A DNA stretch of 64,000 bases from Benincasa hispida (GCF_009727055.1 NC_052354.1:45777348-45841347), one strand, 5' to 3'. Positions 1 to 14,100 are shown, counted from the stretch's first letter. The notes: generated from the sequence alone by a model not told the origin. Translations and numbers: made by a program.

Positions 1-459
1 GTAGAAAAATCCGTATTTTTCCACTAACATGAACACATAATCCCACTAAATTAACTTTGGTTTGGTGTCATCTCCTCAGGATTTTCGTTTGAATGAACTG
101 ATTTGATAAAAGATTTTTTTTTTTTTTTTTAATTATGAAATTGATTCATGCCATTGAAATTTTGAGAGAGAAGGGTTCTGTCTCAAGACTTACACACCAA
201 AAGACCCTAATCCTCCAAAATTCTTTGAATTGCTTTTCATTTTGGATCTCACAATCCAATCTAAGGCCAGAGAATAATATGGAAGACTCTTTGGTAGTCT
301 ACAACCTATTGGAGAGAGATATCGGCTGGAAATTGGAGCTATTTGGAGTTCTACAAAAGTTGTTCTTCTAAGCCTCATTTTTTGGTTTTTATGAATAATC
401 ATGCTTAATCTCTAAAAACGATCCTAATTTCTTCCGCATGTCAATGTTAACACCATCAA
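1..459. other. Upstream intergenic DNA, no gene seen
   Basis: AT-rich DNA with a T tract near 115-131. Short open frames exist on both strands, but none shows a recognisable domain or codon bias. I see no gene or element boundary here. Confidence 0.5.
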
Positions 460-1290
460 TATGGGGCCATTTTGCGAATAGAAAAAAGTTGCTCAAGATT
501 TTGGGTTTAGAGTTTACCATTTAGGGTTTAGGCAAATGTCATTCGTTTGTAAAATCCTTATGCATCACGGGGTATCTCGAGGTTCTGACGCAAATGGGAC
601 ATTTTGCAGACAAAAGAAAGCTACTCAAAATATTCATTCCAAACACCCTTTTTGATGCCCTGCCTCATTTTAGCACGAAAAGGCCTCAATTCGTAAAATC
701 CCTCATTCCCTATGAGTCCCTTGAGGTTTTGACTCATATTGGAGCCATTTCATGGAGAAAAAAAAATTGGTCTTTTGTGTTCAGGGTTTGAAATGCACTT
801 CGTTCGAGAAATACTTTTGACTCAAATAGGGTCATTTCGTGGGATAAACAAAGTTGCTCAAAATATTTGTTATGGACATCCCATTCAAGCCTAGACTCTT
901 TAGGGCACAGAAAGCGCTTTGGTCGCAAAATCCCTTTGTTCCACGAGGTTTCTTGAGGTTTTGACTCATACGAGGTCATTTCGCGAACAAAAGAAAGTTG
1001 TTCAAAATTTTGGGTTTAAGGTTTGACGCTCAAAATGCGTTCTGTTCGCAAAATCCTTATATGTATCTTATGATTTTGACTCAAATGAGACTATTTTATA
1101 GAAAAAAATGAAGCTGCTTTAAATCTTCGTTCCAGGCACTACATTTGTAGCATAGGCTCATCAGGGAATGAAAAGTGCTATGATCACAAAATCTCTCTAC
1201 CCCATGAGATTTCCTTAGGTTCTAACTCGTATGGGGCTTTTTCATGGACCAAAAAAGGTTACTCACAACTTTGGGTTCAAGGTTTATAGT
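460..1290. repeat. Divergent tandem repeat, about seven units of roughly 130 bp
   Basis: A module of the form CATTTcGcGaAcAAAAGAAAGttGcTCAAAAT recurs near 471, 600, 746, 833, 975, 1091 and 1229. A second box of the form AAATCCCT...CATGAGGT..CTTGAGGTTTTGACTCATA recurs between the units (about 550-590, 700-735, 905-970, 1050-1085, 1190-1220). Spacing varies from about 90 to 145 bp and the units are strongly diverged. No coding function is evident. It ends a few hundred bases upstream of the helicase promoter. Confidence 0.55.
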
Positions 1291-1570
1291 TTCTTTAAAT
1301 CTTTATATTCAAAAACCCAAAATTTGCTAAAATTGGTCGAAAAAACTCGGCCAAAAGAACTATCAAACTTGATGGAATGAGAGAATGAGAGCGAAGAAGA
1401 AAACTATGAATTACGGGTGATCAACTCAAACCGAAAAGCCTAAAAACCGACCAAGGTCAACGAAACCGACATCAATGGTAGGTTTTATGTACTATACGAT
1501 TGGTGGTCAGAAAAACCGGTAGTTGGTCGAGCCAAAAATGGCTCATTTGACCGAAACCGACCGTTGTAGA
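1291..1570. other. Intergenic DNA just upstream of the helicase promoter
   Basis: No gene is seen. The stretch is rich in short CCGACC / GGTCGG and AACCGAC words (about 1410-1565), which read as degenerate direct and inverted repeats. A regulatory role is possible but not supported by a recognised motif. Confidence 0.35.
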
Positions 1571-1577
1571 TATAAAA
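1571..1577 (+). promoter_or_regulatory. Candidate TATA box of the helicase gene
   Basis: TATAAAA lies about 475 bp upstream of the start codon and ahead of a pyrimidine-rich leader, a plausible plant core promoter. Transcription would begin near 1600-1610. No transcript data are available, and a TATA-less start inside the CT-rich stretch after 1700 is equally possible. Confidence 0.35.
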
Positions 1578-1699
1578 GAAATCCCATGTACTTAATTTTG
1601 TGTAGACATGCACATGACAAAAAAAAAATGTTATTTTAATAGGTAATGATTATCTATAGACATGTTTTAGGGTTTGGCCTTCGGTTTGGAAAACTCAAA

Positions 1700-2045
1700 A
1701 ACATCAGGCTCCTTTGTTCCAAGTCGCGAGCCCTGTCTTCACTACTATTTCTCACCCTCTCTCCCCGTCCTCGTTCTGCCGCTGCCGCAGCCGCTCCACC
1801 AGCACGCACCGCGTCTTCCTGCACCGGCATTCACGTTTGCAGCCGCGCCGTCGCTTCTGTTATCGTCGCCGCCCTCACGTCGTTGGCCGTCGGTATGCTC
1901 CGTGCGTTTCTTCTTTTCTTTCTCTCTCGTTCAGTCCTTCTCCCTCTACCTCACTTCTCACTTCCGTTTTTCTCTCTTCACACCAAGGACCAACTTAGCA
2001 GTTAGGAGCAAGCAACCGCACAGCAGGGTAGGCTGAGCTCCTGGG
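1700..2045 (+). other. Pyrimidine/GC-rich 5' leader of the helicase gene
   Basis: Composition changes sharply here from AT-rich to CT-rich and locally GC-rich (about 1750-1890), as in many plant 5' UTRs. Several overlapping open frames across 1646-2036 are composition artefacts rich in Ser, Pro, Leu and Arg. A GT at about 1892 and an AG at about 2026 could bound a leader intron, but this is not certain. Confidence 0.45.
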
Positions 2046-2181
2046 ATGAGTGGCAGCACCAAATATATGAACGAGGGGATGAAAAGTACAACGAAGAAAA
2101 TGGTTAAAGAGGACGAGATTTTTGCCTCTTGTACTTTCGCCAGCCTCGGTCTGGACTCTACTTTATGCGACCAGCTCCGAG
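2046..2181 (+). CDS. RH17: Helicase exon 1 (N-terminus)
   Basis: Begins at the first in-frame ATG after the leader and gives 45 codons plus one base. It includes a Lys-rich start and the [19 protein letters not shown] segment that precedes the Q motif in RH17-type helicases. The donor is CGAG|GTGTGT at 2182. Phase 1 at the end matches exon 2. No earlier in-frame ATG joins this frame. Confidence 0.85.
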
Positions 2182-5100
2182 GTGTGTTATGTGCCGACTT
2201 TATTCTCTTCCTTTACCACGTCTATTTATAATCTACCTTCTGCTATGTTAATTGCATTGTTTCTAATCTTGGCCTGCATCTCCTGGTGTGGTTTTTTCTT
2301 CCATCTGGACAGATAAAATGGGATTTGAAGTTCCTACGCTTGTACAGGCTCAAGCAATTCCGGCTATTTTATCCAGGCGTCATGTGTATCCTTCCAGGCT
2401 TGTCTCCTTTTTTCTTTTTCTTTTTCTTTTCTTTCTTTCTTCTCTCTCTCTCTCTCTCTCTCTGCAGAAACAACAATTTTTTTCTCTATGAAACTTCATC
2501 AATAAAATTTACGATAAGAAATTGATATTATATTGTAGAAAAACGCATACAAAAAAGGGATATCTGGACATTGATTCTCTATCTTTATCACATGGGAAAT
2601 ACATCGAACGGTGCATCTATCTTTTGATATTTGTAGTGCTTCTACAAGTTTTCTTAACTTCTTCATGTAGTCTTGTTAATGCGGCCACGGGCACTGGCAA
2701 AACTGTTGCATATTTGGTTCCAATCATCCATCACATGTTGAAGTCTGATCGTAGGATTCAGCGGGCTGATGGAACCTTCGGTACGTAACATTAGTAATTT
2801 ATTTTTTCATGCTCAATTTTCACCTTTGCCTACTTAATATNNNNNNNNNNNNNNNNNNNNTATATATATAGATATAACAAGAGACTTTATTAAGAAACCA
2901 ATAAACTAGGGACTAATGCGTCCCTTCTTAAACGGGATCAAACAAAACCTTCTCATTCTAATTTTTTCATTGAGGACTTCTAATTAGCTACACAACTATG
3001 GATTCCTTTTGCAACCACCAACCGAAGAGAATTTCATGTAACCAAGTACATATAATTTGCTGAAGTCTTCTTGATTTTTTTGAATCCAATATCTTGTCTT
3101 GCTCTGTTTTTCAACGTTCGGAACAAAGGAGGAGCTCTATTCCTTATGGGTTCTCTTAATAAACTCTGTGTCTTTTATATTAGAATAGAGTTTTCTGAAG
3201 TCTTTCTTCCCCTTGACATATCAGCATAGCCAATATCTTGAGTCGAATTGAATGTCTGTACTGTTGACTTTGTTTGCTTTGGCATTGAGCCAACTTCCCT
3301 ATGTAGTTTCATAGAGTCACTTAACATGTTGACGGAGGATTGCCAACCTGAAGTTGAAATACCCGATGGGACGTGGATGAAAAATCTTCCTTTAGATGTA
3401 GGCCATACTACGCATCTCATTAACCGAGGATTTGTGGATCTTGGATAACCTTGTAACATTGAATTCGTCTTTTCCACTTTTAACGAAGAAGCTTGAGATT
3501 GGGGACTTAATCAATTCTGAGATATTCTCCACGAACCAGAAGAGTTGCCATTCTGATAAAAGTAGATGTTTCTTAACTTCCACATCTTCTACGTAAAATT
3601 TTCCATATTGGAGATAAACACAAAAATGTACTTCATTTATCTTACAACTCTCGACTTCCATTGAGAGAAGCTTTTCTGCCCAAAAGGCAATTGACGGCGA
3701 ACGACTTATTGGTGGCCGGAGTTGCTAGATGGAGAGAGGGAGAGGTGGGTGGGGGAAAGGTGGGCGGAAAGGAGGAAGAAGGTGGTTGAAGGTGGGTGGT
3801 TACTGGTGGCCGGAGTTGCTAGACGGAGAGAGGGAGAGAGCCTCCATTGTGATTTCTATTTTCTCTTGTCTTTGCATTAACCATATTTGAGAGAGGCATT
3901 TGCATTAACTTTCCACATACTATGTTGTCATCAAGCTGAAATAAAATGTTGAAATCTATATTGAACGATTCAACTTCTTCTAGCTCAACTTGGTGCTCCT
4001 TTTATTCACCATCTGATTCTTGTGACTTAGAACTTGAGATGATTGGAGAAGAGCATGGGGTACCTCGCACAAAATGAATGTTTGAGCCTTACATTGTTGC
4101 CCTTCTAAGTTAGGCGTTTGGGTGCATTTGTAAAGTGTGACATCAGTCAGTTCCTCACCTCTTATGTAGCGCTCCCATTGGGTGGGAGGGAACCCTAAGA
4201 GTTAGTTATTATGGAATCTTGTCTAAAAGTTTTAAAAATTGGTTGTCTTCTTGAAAAAGGAATATTTTTCTGAAAGGGGAGACTTACTCTTATTCTAGCA
4301 AGAGGAGGAGGATCCCATTTGGTTAAGTGAGAGGTGGTGTTGAAGCTTACTGAACTTGAAGATTGGGTATTGGAGATTTGAGATTACAAAATGAGGCTCT
4401 TCTAGCTTAGTGGTTGTGGTAGTTCTTCATGGAGGTAGACATGCTTGTGGTATAAAGTGATTGTGAGTAGGTATGGACCTCATCCTTTTGATGAGTGGGC
4501 TTTATTTAAATGGGGAGTTGATGGGCCCTCTTTGGAAAGTTCTCTCGTTTTGCCTCCCTTCTTTCTCTTAGTTTGTTAGGCGCTATTGAGGAAGGCTCAA
4601 GTATTTGTTTTTGGGAGAACTATTGGGTGGGAGATAAGCCTTTGTGTGTCTTATTTCTACGTCTTTACTTTCTTTTAGATAAGAGGTTGCATTATGTGAC
4701 TTCAATGCTGTCTTCCTCTAACCATTCTTCTTCGATCTTTTTGGGCTTTTGTCGTCCTCTATCTTATAGAAACTAGAAAGGTAGTTGATGTGACATGTTT
4801 TCTTTATATCCTTTGAACCAGTTTATTTTATTTTATTTTTTATAGAAACAACTATTTTCATTGAGAAAAAAATATGAAAGAATATAAGGGCATATAAAAA
4901 ACCAAGCCCCACAAAAACCCCCAAGGAAAAGAGGATCAACTAGGTAAAATGTTGCCGATGGAATAATTACAGAAAGTCTTTGTAATCAAAGTCCAAAGAG
5001 AAACATGAAACCGTACCAAGGACCAAACATCACAAGGGTCCCTCTCCACTCCTCTAAAAACCCTATCATTTCTTTTCACTCAAAGATCCCATTTAAGGCA

Positions 5101-8100
5101 TACACCTTATTATTCTCTTATTTTTAGCAACTCTTTTTCGGGAGGACATCACTCAAATTTTGGTTGGTCCACTTTTGGCCAATAGTTCTTAGATTGTATG
5201 GTCGTTAAACTCTTTTGTCTGAGATTTGATTTGAACATAATCAGAGAGTTTTTCACGAAAATCACTTCCTTGGTCTGCTCAGGATTCAGCTTGTCTTCTT
5301 GCTTTTTCTTGGTGTTCTCTATCTAAGGCTTTTTCTAATTATTCTATCCAGAATATTAGTTTGAATTAGAGTCCTTTAATTTTCTTTGTATAACCCTGTT
5401 TTATCCTTTGTTGTATTTTCTTTTAATTATCGTTTCTTGTATTTAGAGCATTAAAATTATTTCATTATATGAATAAAAGGTCTTGTTTCCTTTTTTTTTT
5501 TCTAAAAAAAAGTGGAACTACTTGGTTGAATCTATAATCTCTAATATCAGATTAGTCTCATTTTATTACCTAAATGAAGAAGCTTGTTTCTTGTTTAATG
5601 GAAAGGAAAAAACGAAGAGGCTTGTTTCTTGTTAAAAAAAAAATCACGATGAGGAGGGAACACAAAATCGAACTTCTGAAAGAAATCGTTTTATTTTGTT
5701 GTCACAAACTTATACATCCAGAGCAAGTGATCCATGTTTTTCTCTGCCTTTCAACACATAATACAATAGAATGGTCCTAGTGGCGCACTAAATGGGCATT
5801 CTCCTGAAAAGCCAGTACAAAATATTCTCACGAACAAGTAAGACTTGCCAATAAAAGAACTTAACTTTCTTTGGAATTTTAATATCCCATAAGAACCCCC
5901 CCCGCCCCCAAAAAAAAAAAAAGTGCTAATAGGAGAGGGATCTAGTAAATGTTGAAAGAAACGACTTTGAAGACAAACCCTCGATCAAGACTCCAAACAC
6001 GAAAATCTCTTCTCCTAGGCCTAAAGATAGCCTCCCTTATCAATTAAAATAACCTGACTTGTTAATTGATAGGGAAGTCTGATTATTCTTTTATGAAGAA
6101 AGGGATTTTCTATTTTCGAGAAGCTATCCTGCCTACAAATTAAAGCTTCCTCCGTCCTCATTAATTCACCTGATTTCCTATGTGTCTCAGGTGAAGCAGG
6201 CTTTTGGAAGTAAAACACTGGTTGAACCAACCCTTCCCATGCTTACGAACAACATTGAATGGATGGAAATTCTTGAGTAAGTGTTTGCTCATTGACGGAA
6301 TGAGAATATGGGTGATTGGGAGACACTCATTCCATGGAAAGGGTTACCCGAGCATGAAGCCTCGTGAGAAAATTACGACCGGTTCCATAATTAGTTTCCT
6401 GACTTCCACCTTGAGGATAAGGACATTATTGCTCTCGGGGTGTTGTGAGGCCCCCAACAGATATGTTAGATGGGGTAGATCGGGGACTTTCCCTCATGGG
6501 ACTTGATTGGGCCATTATTGGGCTTTTGTTACAATTGTATTTAGGCTTTAGTGTTTTAGCTTTTGGCTGCTTTTGGGATTATCTTTTGGCTTTTGTGTAT
6601 GTTCTCTATGGTTGGCATACCATATCATAGTGTGGAGATTGCCCAGTTGTTCTTGGCTTGTATATGTAATTTTGTGATTTCTATTTATATTTCAAGTAGA
6701 ACATTTACATTGTATTTCTTTGTCAAAGAAAGAACTAATAAATAAATAGCTTTTATTATTTTTAATTCTCATCAACGAAATAGAAAAATTACATAAGAGT
6801 AACAATCATCATATGACAAAAGAAAAAGCTAAAAGATATAAATTGAATTGCAAAACCCTGATACCAAACGGGAGAAAGCAAGCTAAAAGAGAAATTTATT
6901 CATTGTTAGTGTTGTTCAACTCTCTTTCACTCACACGTATGCTTGATACCTCCCACGTATATTTGAGTCTAACGAATTCTTTTGGCCATAGCGTTGGTTC
7001 TTGTACCAACGCGAGAGCTATGCATGCAGGTCTATGAAAGTCTACAAAAACTAATACAAAGTTATCATTGGATTGTCCCCGGTTACATCACAGGTGGGGA
7101 AAGTCGATCTAAGGAGAAAGCGAGGTTGCGAAAAGGTAGGAGACTCTAAGTTCAAGTTATGGAATATTTCATTTTGGTGTAAGGTAGCCTTATTCCGTGA
7201 TAATGTACATGTATTTGTTGGTATTTTTGGAAAAGAAATTTCATTTATAAAATTTATGAATAAAGTTTTAACCTAATGACTTCATAGCTATGATTATAGT
7301 AATTGGTTGGTGATAATTACGGTTGTGAAATGATTTTTTGGTTTGGTCGGTTTGTTGTTTGGTTTGGTTTAGGTTAAAATACCATTTTAGTCCGTATACT
7401 TTGAGTCTCGTTCCATTTCATTCCTTGTGCTTTCATATGTCCATACTAATCTATCTACTCAGTAAATCTTAAAAGTAGTCTTTATTATTAGTACTAAGTT
7501 CAGTACGATAAGACATTGAAGTTAATTTTATCAAACTTTGATATCTTAATTTTTTTAAAGTTAATCTTAAGATAGGATATTGAAGTTATTGAAGTCAACT
7601 TTTATTAAACTTGGTAAATAATGATAACCGTTTCCATTTATGGAAATAAATGGTATAATGTGGATTTGTTTCCAAAATTTATGGAGGGTAGGTGTTAGAC
7701 CCCCAATTATATTGCAATACCAAAGGAGGGGTATAAATGGAAAAGCTTATGGTGTAGACTCAAATCTTGGAGAAAATTTTGAAGTAGAGTATTATTGATG
7801 ATGATAGAATTGTAGACAATGATCTGATAGACCCCCGATCAAGAAGGTATACGTCTGAAAGAACAAGCAAGGTGAAGGGTAGAATGGACAAAATGATGTA
7901 ATGCAAAATGAATAGGGGATTTGTGGGGACCAGGGAGCTTTTCTGTTATTAGGATTATTCCATTATCATTCTGTTATTAAGTTGTTAGGCTGTGGCTATA
8001 AATAGGAATAAGGAGGGTAAGGTCTAGGCATGTTTTGGCTTGTATTGAAAATAGCTCAGAGAGCTTGTAGAGGGGGAGGAGGGCCTCGACTTCCTTGGCT

Positions 8101-11100
8101 AATAAGCCTAAATTCTGGATATATAATTCGAGTACTATCATGATCCTTTTAAATAGACCCAAAGGGAAAGGGTTGTTTCACACCTAACTAACTAACTAAT
8201 TCTAATCCTAAAACCTCTTTAAATAGACCCAAAGGGTAAGGGTGTTTTCACACCTAAACTAATAAGAAAATAAATTAAAATTGCAAATTAATACAAATGG
8301 AAATTACATAATATTCCTAAAATGTCCCTACATCAATTCGACCCTCTGAGAATTAAACTCGTCCTCGAGTTTATGATGAAAGTTGAAACTCATTAGGTGC
8401 GTAGTATGGAAAAATATCAGCGACATTAAATGTGTTGCTAATGTTCATAGATGTAGGTAGATCTATTCGAAAGACATTTTCTCCAAATTTTTCTAGTATT
8501 GTGAATGAGTCGAACTTTCTGTTGGTTAGTTTGGAAGAACTTCCAGCTGGTAGTCTTGATTTTTTAATGTACACCATGACTAGATCTCTAGGTTGAAAAG
8601 TTTGTTTTCTTCAGTGGGCATGAACTTTGTCTTTATATTTTGTATTGGCAGCTGGTAGTTTCTTCACAACTTCTTCATGTATCTTTTAAATTCTGTCCAC
8701 CATGTTGTCAACAGAAGAAGGTAAATTAGTCAGGTCAAAAGTTTGTCTAGGAGGATGACTATAAACAATGTCAAAGGGCACTTCCCTGTTGATCTATTTT
8801 GCATGTTATTGTATGCAAATTCTGCTTGTGAGAGTGCAAGATCCCATTTTTTTGGTTGTTCTCCACAAATGTATCGAAGTAGATTTCTCAATTTTCTGTT
8901 TGTCACCTCAGTGTGTGGATGGCTTGTTGAGCTGAATTTTAAGTGAGTTCCAAACTTCTTCCAAAGGCTTTTCCAAAAAAAAAAAAAATTCATAAATTTA
9001 ACATCTCTGTCTGATACTATTGATTTGGGAATTCCATGTAAGCGTACGATTTTTTTGAAAAAACATTTGAGCAATATTTAAAGCATTTGAGGTTTTCTTG
9101 CAAGGGATAAAATGAGTCATCTTGCTAAATCTATCAACAATAACGAAAATAGAATCAAATCCTCGAGACTAAGGATAAAGTCCATAGAGGGATCCTCCCA
9201 AATGTTTTGGGGAATTGGAAGAGGGCTATGAAGTCCTGTATTTTGAGATTGGCCTTTTGTTGTTTGGTACACAAAGCATCGTTTTACAAAATTATTTACA
9301 TCTTTTCTAATTTGTGGCCAAAAGAATTTTTTAGACAGCATTATATAGGTCTTATCTCGACCGAAACGACCAGCTAATCCACTAGAATGAGCTTCATGTA
9401 TGATGACTTCTCTTAAGTACCCTTGAGGTATACATAACAAATTACCTGCAAAGAGATAATTGTCAAACAAATGATAACCATTAGGGGCAGAATGTGTATT
9501 ACACTGCTGCCAAATTGTATGAAAGTCAGGGTCTAGTTCATAACAAGTGGGTAGGTGATCAAAAGCTGTGATAGTGCCTTGAAGAAGTGTTAGTAGAGAT
9601 GACTTTCCACTTAAAGCATCAGCTACTTTATTGGTGCTACACGAGGTATGTTTTATTACAAAATCAAATTTTTGGATAAATATTATCCATCTAGCATGCA
9701 TTCTACTAATATGTTTTTGTGAGTGAAAAAACTAGAGGGAATAATGATCGGTTAGTAGAATGAATTCTTTACCTATAAGGTAGTGTTTCCAATATTGTAA
9801 GGCTCTTACTAAGGCGTATGTATAATTCTTGTTCATTTTTGTCGAGGTTCACTTAGTTTCTCACTAAAAAATTCTATAGGGTGTGATTCTTGGGATAACA
9901 CTGCTCCTATTCCAACACCACTAGCATCGACAGCAACTTCGAAAGGCTTACCAAAGTTTGGTAAAGCTAAAACACGGAGGGTGGTTAGCTTTATTTTAAT
10001 GGTGTTAAAGCTATCTAATGTTTATTGATTCCAAGTAAACTTCCCTTTTCTTAGACAATTTGTTAATGGAGCTGCTAATGTGTTAAAGTGTTTTATGAAT
10101 TTTCTGTAAAATGAAGCTAACCCTAGAAATGATTATATCTCCTTGACTGTGGATGGTATTGGCTCGTTTTGTCGCCTTTTCCTTTTCTTGTTGGCCTATG
10201 TATTGTTTCATTTCTTTTGAAGTCAAGTTTTTCCATTAAAGAAAGAAAAATATACACCCTTCCCATTTCGTGAACTGTTCTGCTATGACTAACATATCAA
10301 ACTTTTTATGTTCTGTGCTCAGGTATATCAATTTTAGTTGCAACACCAGGTCGGCTCTTGGATCACTTAAAGAATACATCATCCTTTTTGTACTCAAATT
10401 TGCATTGGATAGTGTTTGATGAGGCAGATAGGTATTGTTACTCTCTGCTTTGTGGTACGATGCATTCTGGATTAGTTCTTTTATTTTTCACTCTTTTACT
10501 TAAAACTCGTGAATCTACACAGAATTTTTGAATTAGGATGTGGCAAAGAAGTTGAGGAAATATTGGATCATTTGGGCTCAAGGAAGAATATTTATGTCAA
10601 TAAGGATAATGCAACTTCAGGTTTTAAATTCTCGCAGCAGAATTTGCTTTTTTCAGCCACCTTAAATGAAAAAGTAAATCGTTTTGCCAAAATTAGTTTA
10701 GAGAATCCCATCATGATTAGTCTTGATGGTGGAAACAATACCTCTGAATTTCAACCATCTGAACATGGTCGATTTTTGGGACATGACATTAATGATGAAG
10801 CCCAAGCCATAGGGAAGGAGAAGACCTTTTCAATTGCAGATTATAAAATTCCTACCCAGTTAGTTCAGAGTTACGTGCAAGGTAATTTTATTAAAAGTTC
10901 CATTTAATTATCTTTCACAATATATTCATGAGTGCAAATGGTCTTTTAATCAACTTTCACAACGTATTCATGAGTTTAAAGGGTTGGATGCGTGTTGCTT
11001 GGACATTGAATTAATATCCAGTGCATCTTTTTGTACTTCTGTGTTGAACGTTCCTTTCTTAGGTCACTTAAAACTTTGGTGCTTCTTGTAGATCTTTGAG

Positions 11101-14100
11101 TTTTTATTTCGTTTGCCCCTTTGTTGTCTCACACGGTTTTGTTTTAATGTAGCATAATTAGTAATTGTTTTGTAATTTTGATTTCAATTGTTTATTGTTC
11201 TAGTTTGTTGTTAGTTGTTTGCCTAGTTATTAGCTTACCTTTTGAATCCTGATTATTGGAAATAGGGTTTTTAACCTAGGGGCATTTATGTAATTGTGTA
11301 AGACCTCTAGGGTTTCCTACTATCGATTTATAGTGTGTCCTTGTGTATTTAGTGTATCAGTTTAAAAACAAATAAGAAAAGACTTTATATCGTGGTTTTT
11401 CTCCCTGCACTAGGGTTTCCACGTAATCTTGTTGTTCTTTTCTTCCCTATTCTCTATTTTTAACATGGTATCAGAGCGCGGTGACGAAAATCTAGCCGTT
11501 ATGGAAGAGAATCAACCTCAATCCTCCTCTGTTGATGGGTCTTCAAGTTTTGACATGAGAACGGCAATCTGAGCAGCGGTAAAGGAATGTTTTCAGGATG
11601 CCCTATCGGAATTAATATCTGCCGTTCAGGTACAATCCTTGGAAAATCGCCTTCAACCGATCGGGTATCACCATTCTGAAACTAGTCAGAATCCGATCGG
11701 AGCTGGAGCCGGCCGCGAGGAACCAACGATTCATGATCGGAGCTATCACAATCATGGCAGAGTCGGCGGCGCTCATGGCAGAGTTGGCGGTCTCGGACAT
11801 GAAGTACAAGCTGGCCGTGAGGAGATGTTAACCGTCGATCGGAGCTATCAGGGCAGAGTGAGCAGCGTCGGAGGCGAGGAGCAGAGGAGTCGTGATGATC
11901 TGATTATGGTTAGTACCGGTTTGGAGCAAACCGGACCGGTTCGGGTTGAACCAGGGTAGACCAGCCAGACCCGGCATTTTAATTTTAATTCTGACCCGAA
12001 CCGGTTCGACCCTAGGCTAGCCCGACCCGAGAACGCAGCTTTTAATTCCAACCCGCGATCTTTTAATTTTGACCTCTGATCCGACCCACGGCTGGCCCAA
12101 CCCGAGAGCTCAGCCCGGCCCGAAAGCTCATCTGTCTAGTTTTTTGCACCAGTTGATCCACTTTCAGCCCATCCGGCCCGACCCAGTGATCCGGTTTCCT
12201 TCAACAGCCGACCTGATGGTTTTTTCACATCCAACAGCAGTGGTCTCGAGCAGCCCGAGCAACTAGCACCTGTTCCAATCAATTATGGTTCAGCTCGTTA
12301 CCCAGATGATGTGAGACAACGGTTGGCTTACCTGCAACAGCAGATTTTTTATTTGGATACGATGTTCGATGCAAATCCTCAACTGGTTTATTCAGAAAAT
12401 CCGGTAAACTCATTACCTATAGTGCCTAACGTTTCCTACGTATCTGGTTCGATGGGTAATTCTGCAGGATTTATCGTTGGAGAAAAATTAAATGGCCAAA
12501 ACTATTTCTCTTGGTCTCAATCGATCTGGATGGCCTTGGAAGGGCGTCACAAGTTTGGATATTTGATAGGGGAAATTCCAAAGCCGGCCCCAGGTGATCC
12601 ACAAGAACGAATTTGGAAAGGAGAAGATTCGTTGCTACGGTCTGTCTTGGTGAACAGTATGGAACCCCAGATAGGAAGACCGTTATTATATGCTGCCACA
12701 GCCAAGGATATCTGGGAGGCGGCGCAAGATCTATATTCTAAACGACAGAATGCCTCTCGGCTATATACACTCCATAAACAGGTTCATGAATCCAAACAAG
12801 AGTCTATGGATGTTACCTCTTATTTTAATAAACTGTTGATGCTGTGGCAGGAAATGGACTTGTGTAGAGAAATTGTCTGGAATTGTCCATAGGATGTGGC
12901 CCAATATTTGAAGATTGAAGAAGCAGATCGTGTTTATGTATTTTTGGCTGGATTAAATCCAAAGTTTGATGGGGTTCATAGTCGGATCTTGGGCCAGCGC
13001 CCGATTTCTTCACTTCGAGAAGTCTGTTTTGAAATACGGCTGGAAGAAGATAGGTCGTGTGCCATGAATAATACCACCTTAACTACTGATGCAGCCGCTT
13101 TCGTTGCCAAGCCGTCCAGTACTTATGGTGATAAGAAACCTCCTTCAGTTTGTGAACATTGTAAAAAGCTTTGGCATACGAAGGATCAATGTTGGAAATT
13201 ACACGGGAAGCCCCCAAATAGCAGGCGACGACAGCCTCATGACAAATCTAATACTAGTCGTGCCCTGGCAAGTGATTCAGTAGATGACCAAACTCAGAAG
13301 AAATCTCCTGGTGACGGTAAACACAGCTCGAGTACAGTTGGGGTGAGTGCAATTGCACAGTCAGGTAATTTTCCTTCTTTTGGCCTAATTAGTGTAAATG
13401 GTAAGAAACCATGGATTGTGGATTCAGGGGCTACTGATCACCTTACGAGTTCCTCAGAGTTATTTATGTCATATAATNTTAGATGGTGAAGCGCTGGAGT
13501 GGCACCATTGGGAAGAAGAGCGGACGCCAATGGAGAGTTGGGCTGATTTCAAAGAGCAAATGCTCTTGCGCTTCCTGCCGGCAAAAGAAGAAGATCAACG
13601 AGCCCAATTCTTGACCTTGAAACAGGAAAGGACGGTGAGAGCATATCGGCGTTGGTTTGAGCAACTTTCAAGGCCATTGAAGGACTTATCGGACGAGACA
13701 CTGGAGAGTAAGTTTGTTAGTGGGTTGAAGGAAGACATCCAAGTTGAAATGCGAATGTTTAAGCTAGTGGGTATTAAAGAAAAGATGAGAATGGCCCAGC
13801 TGATTGAGGATACGGAAGAAGCCCACAAGAAGAAGTGGGGAAGCAGAAGCCAAAGCCCAAGCCAACCGGTCAAAACAATCGGGTCCACTACAACCCCGGG
13901 TATGGGTTCAACATTGGGCCAAGGTAACCTAAATAATACCCCCATGGCCCATACAATTTCCCTTAACCCTAGCCGTAGCATGATAGCTTCCTTAAACTCG
14001 GTGACACTGCAAGATGTGAATGGCAAGACACTCCTGGCCGACAACTACAAATGGCTCTCTGATAGCGAGATGCAAAGTCGCAGAGACAAGGGGCTATTTT

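Larger units (their letters stand above)
7825..13477. repeat. Left copy of a 5.6-kb direct duplication (probable false duplication)
   Basis: Corresponds to 17694-23349. Past position 7962 the offset is constant at 9872 bp and I noticed no difference by eye. It contains an LTR, a minus-strand gypsy remnant, helicase exons 5 and 6, and the 5' part of a copia element, and it ends in mid-gene exactly at the N at 13478. Confidence 0.85.

Noticed and set aside
1646..2036. Overlapping open frames of 94-120 codons upstream of the helicase
   Set aside because: Three frames are open at once because the DNA is CT- and GC-rich. Composition is Ser/Pro/Leu/Arg-rich with no domain, and it fits a 5' leader.
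2404..2463. Functional regulatory CT element in the first introns
   Set aside because: A plain pyrimidine/TC microsatellite inside intron 2. No evidence beyond composition.
8141..13477. Genuine segmental duplication of helicase exons and flanking elements
   Set aside because: No differences were noticed between the copies although their contents are decayed elements. The copy ends at an N in mid-gene, and the TGATC target duplicates pair across the two copies. A single locus split by misassembly explains all three. Only reads can settle it.
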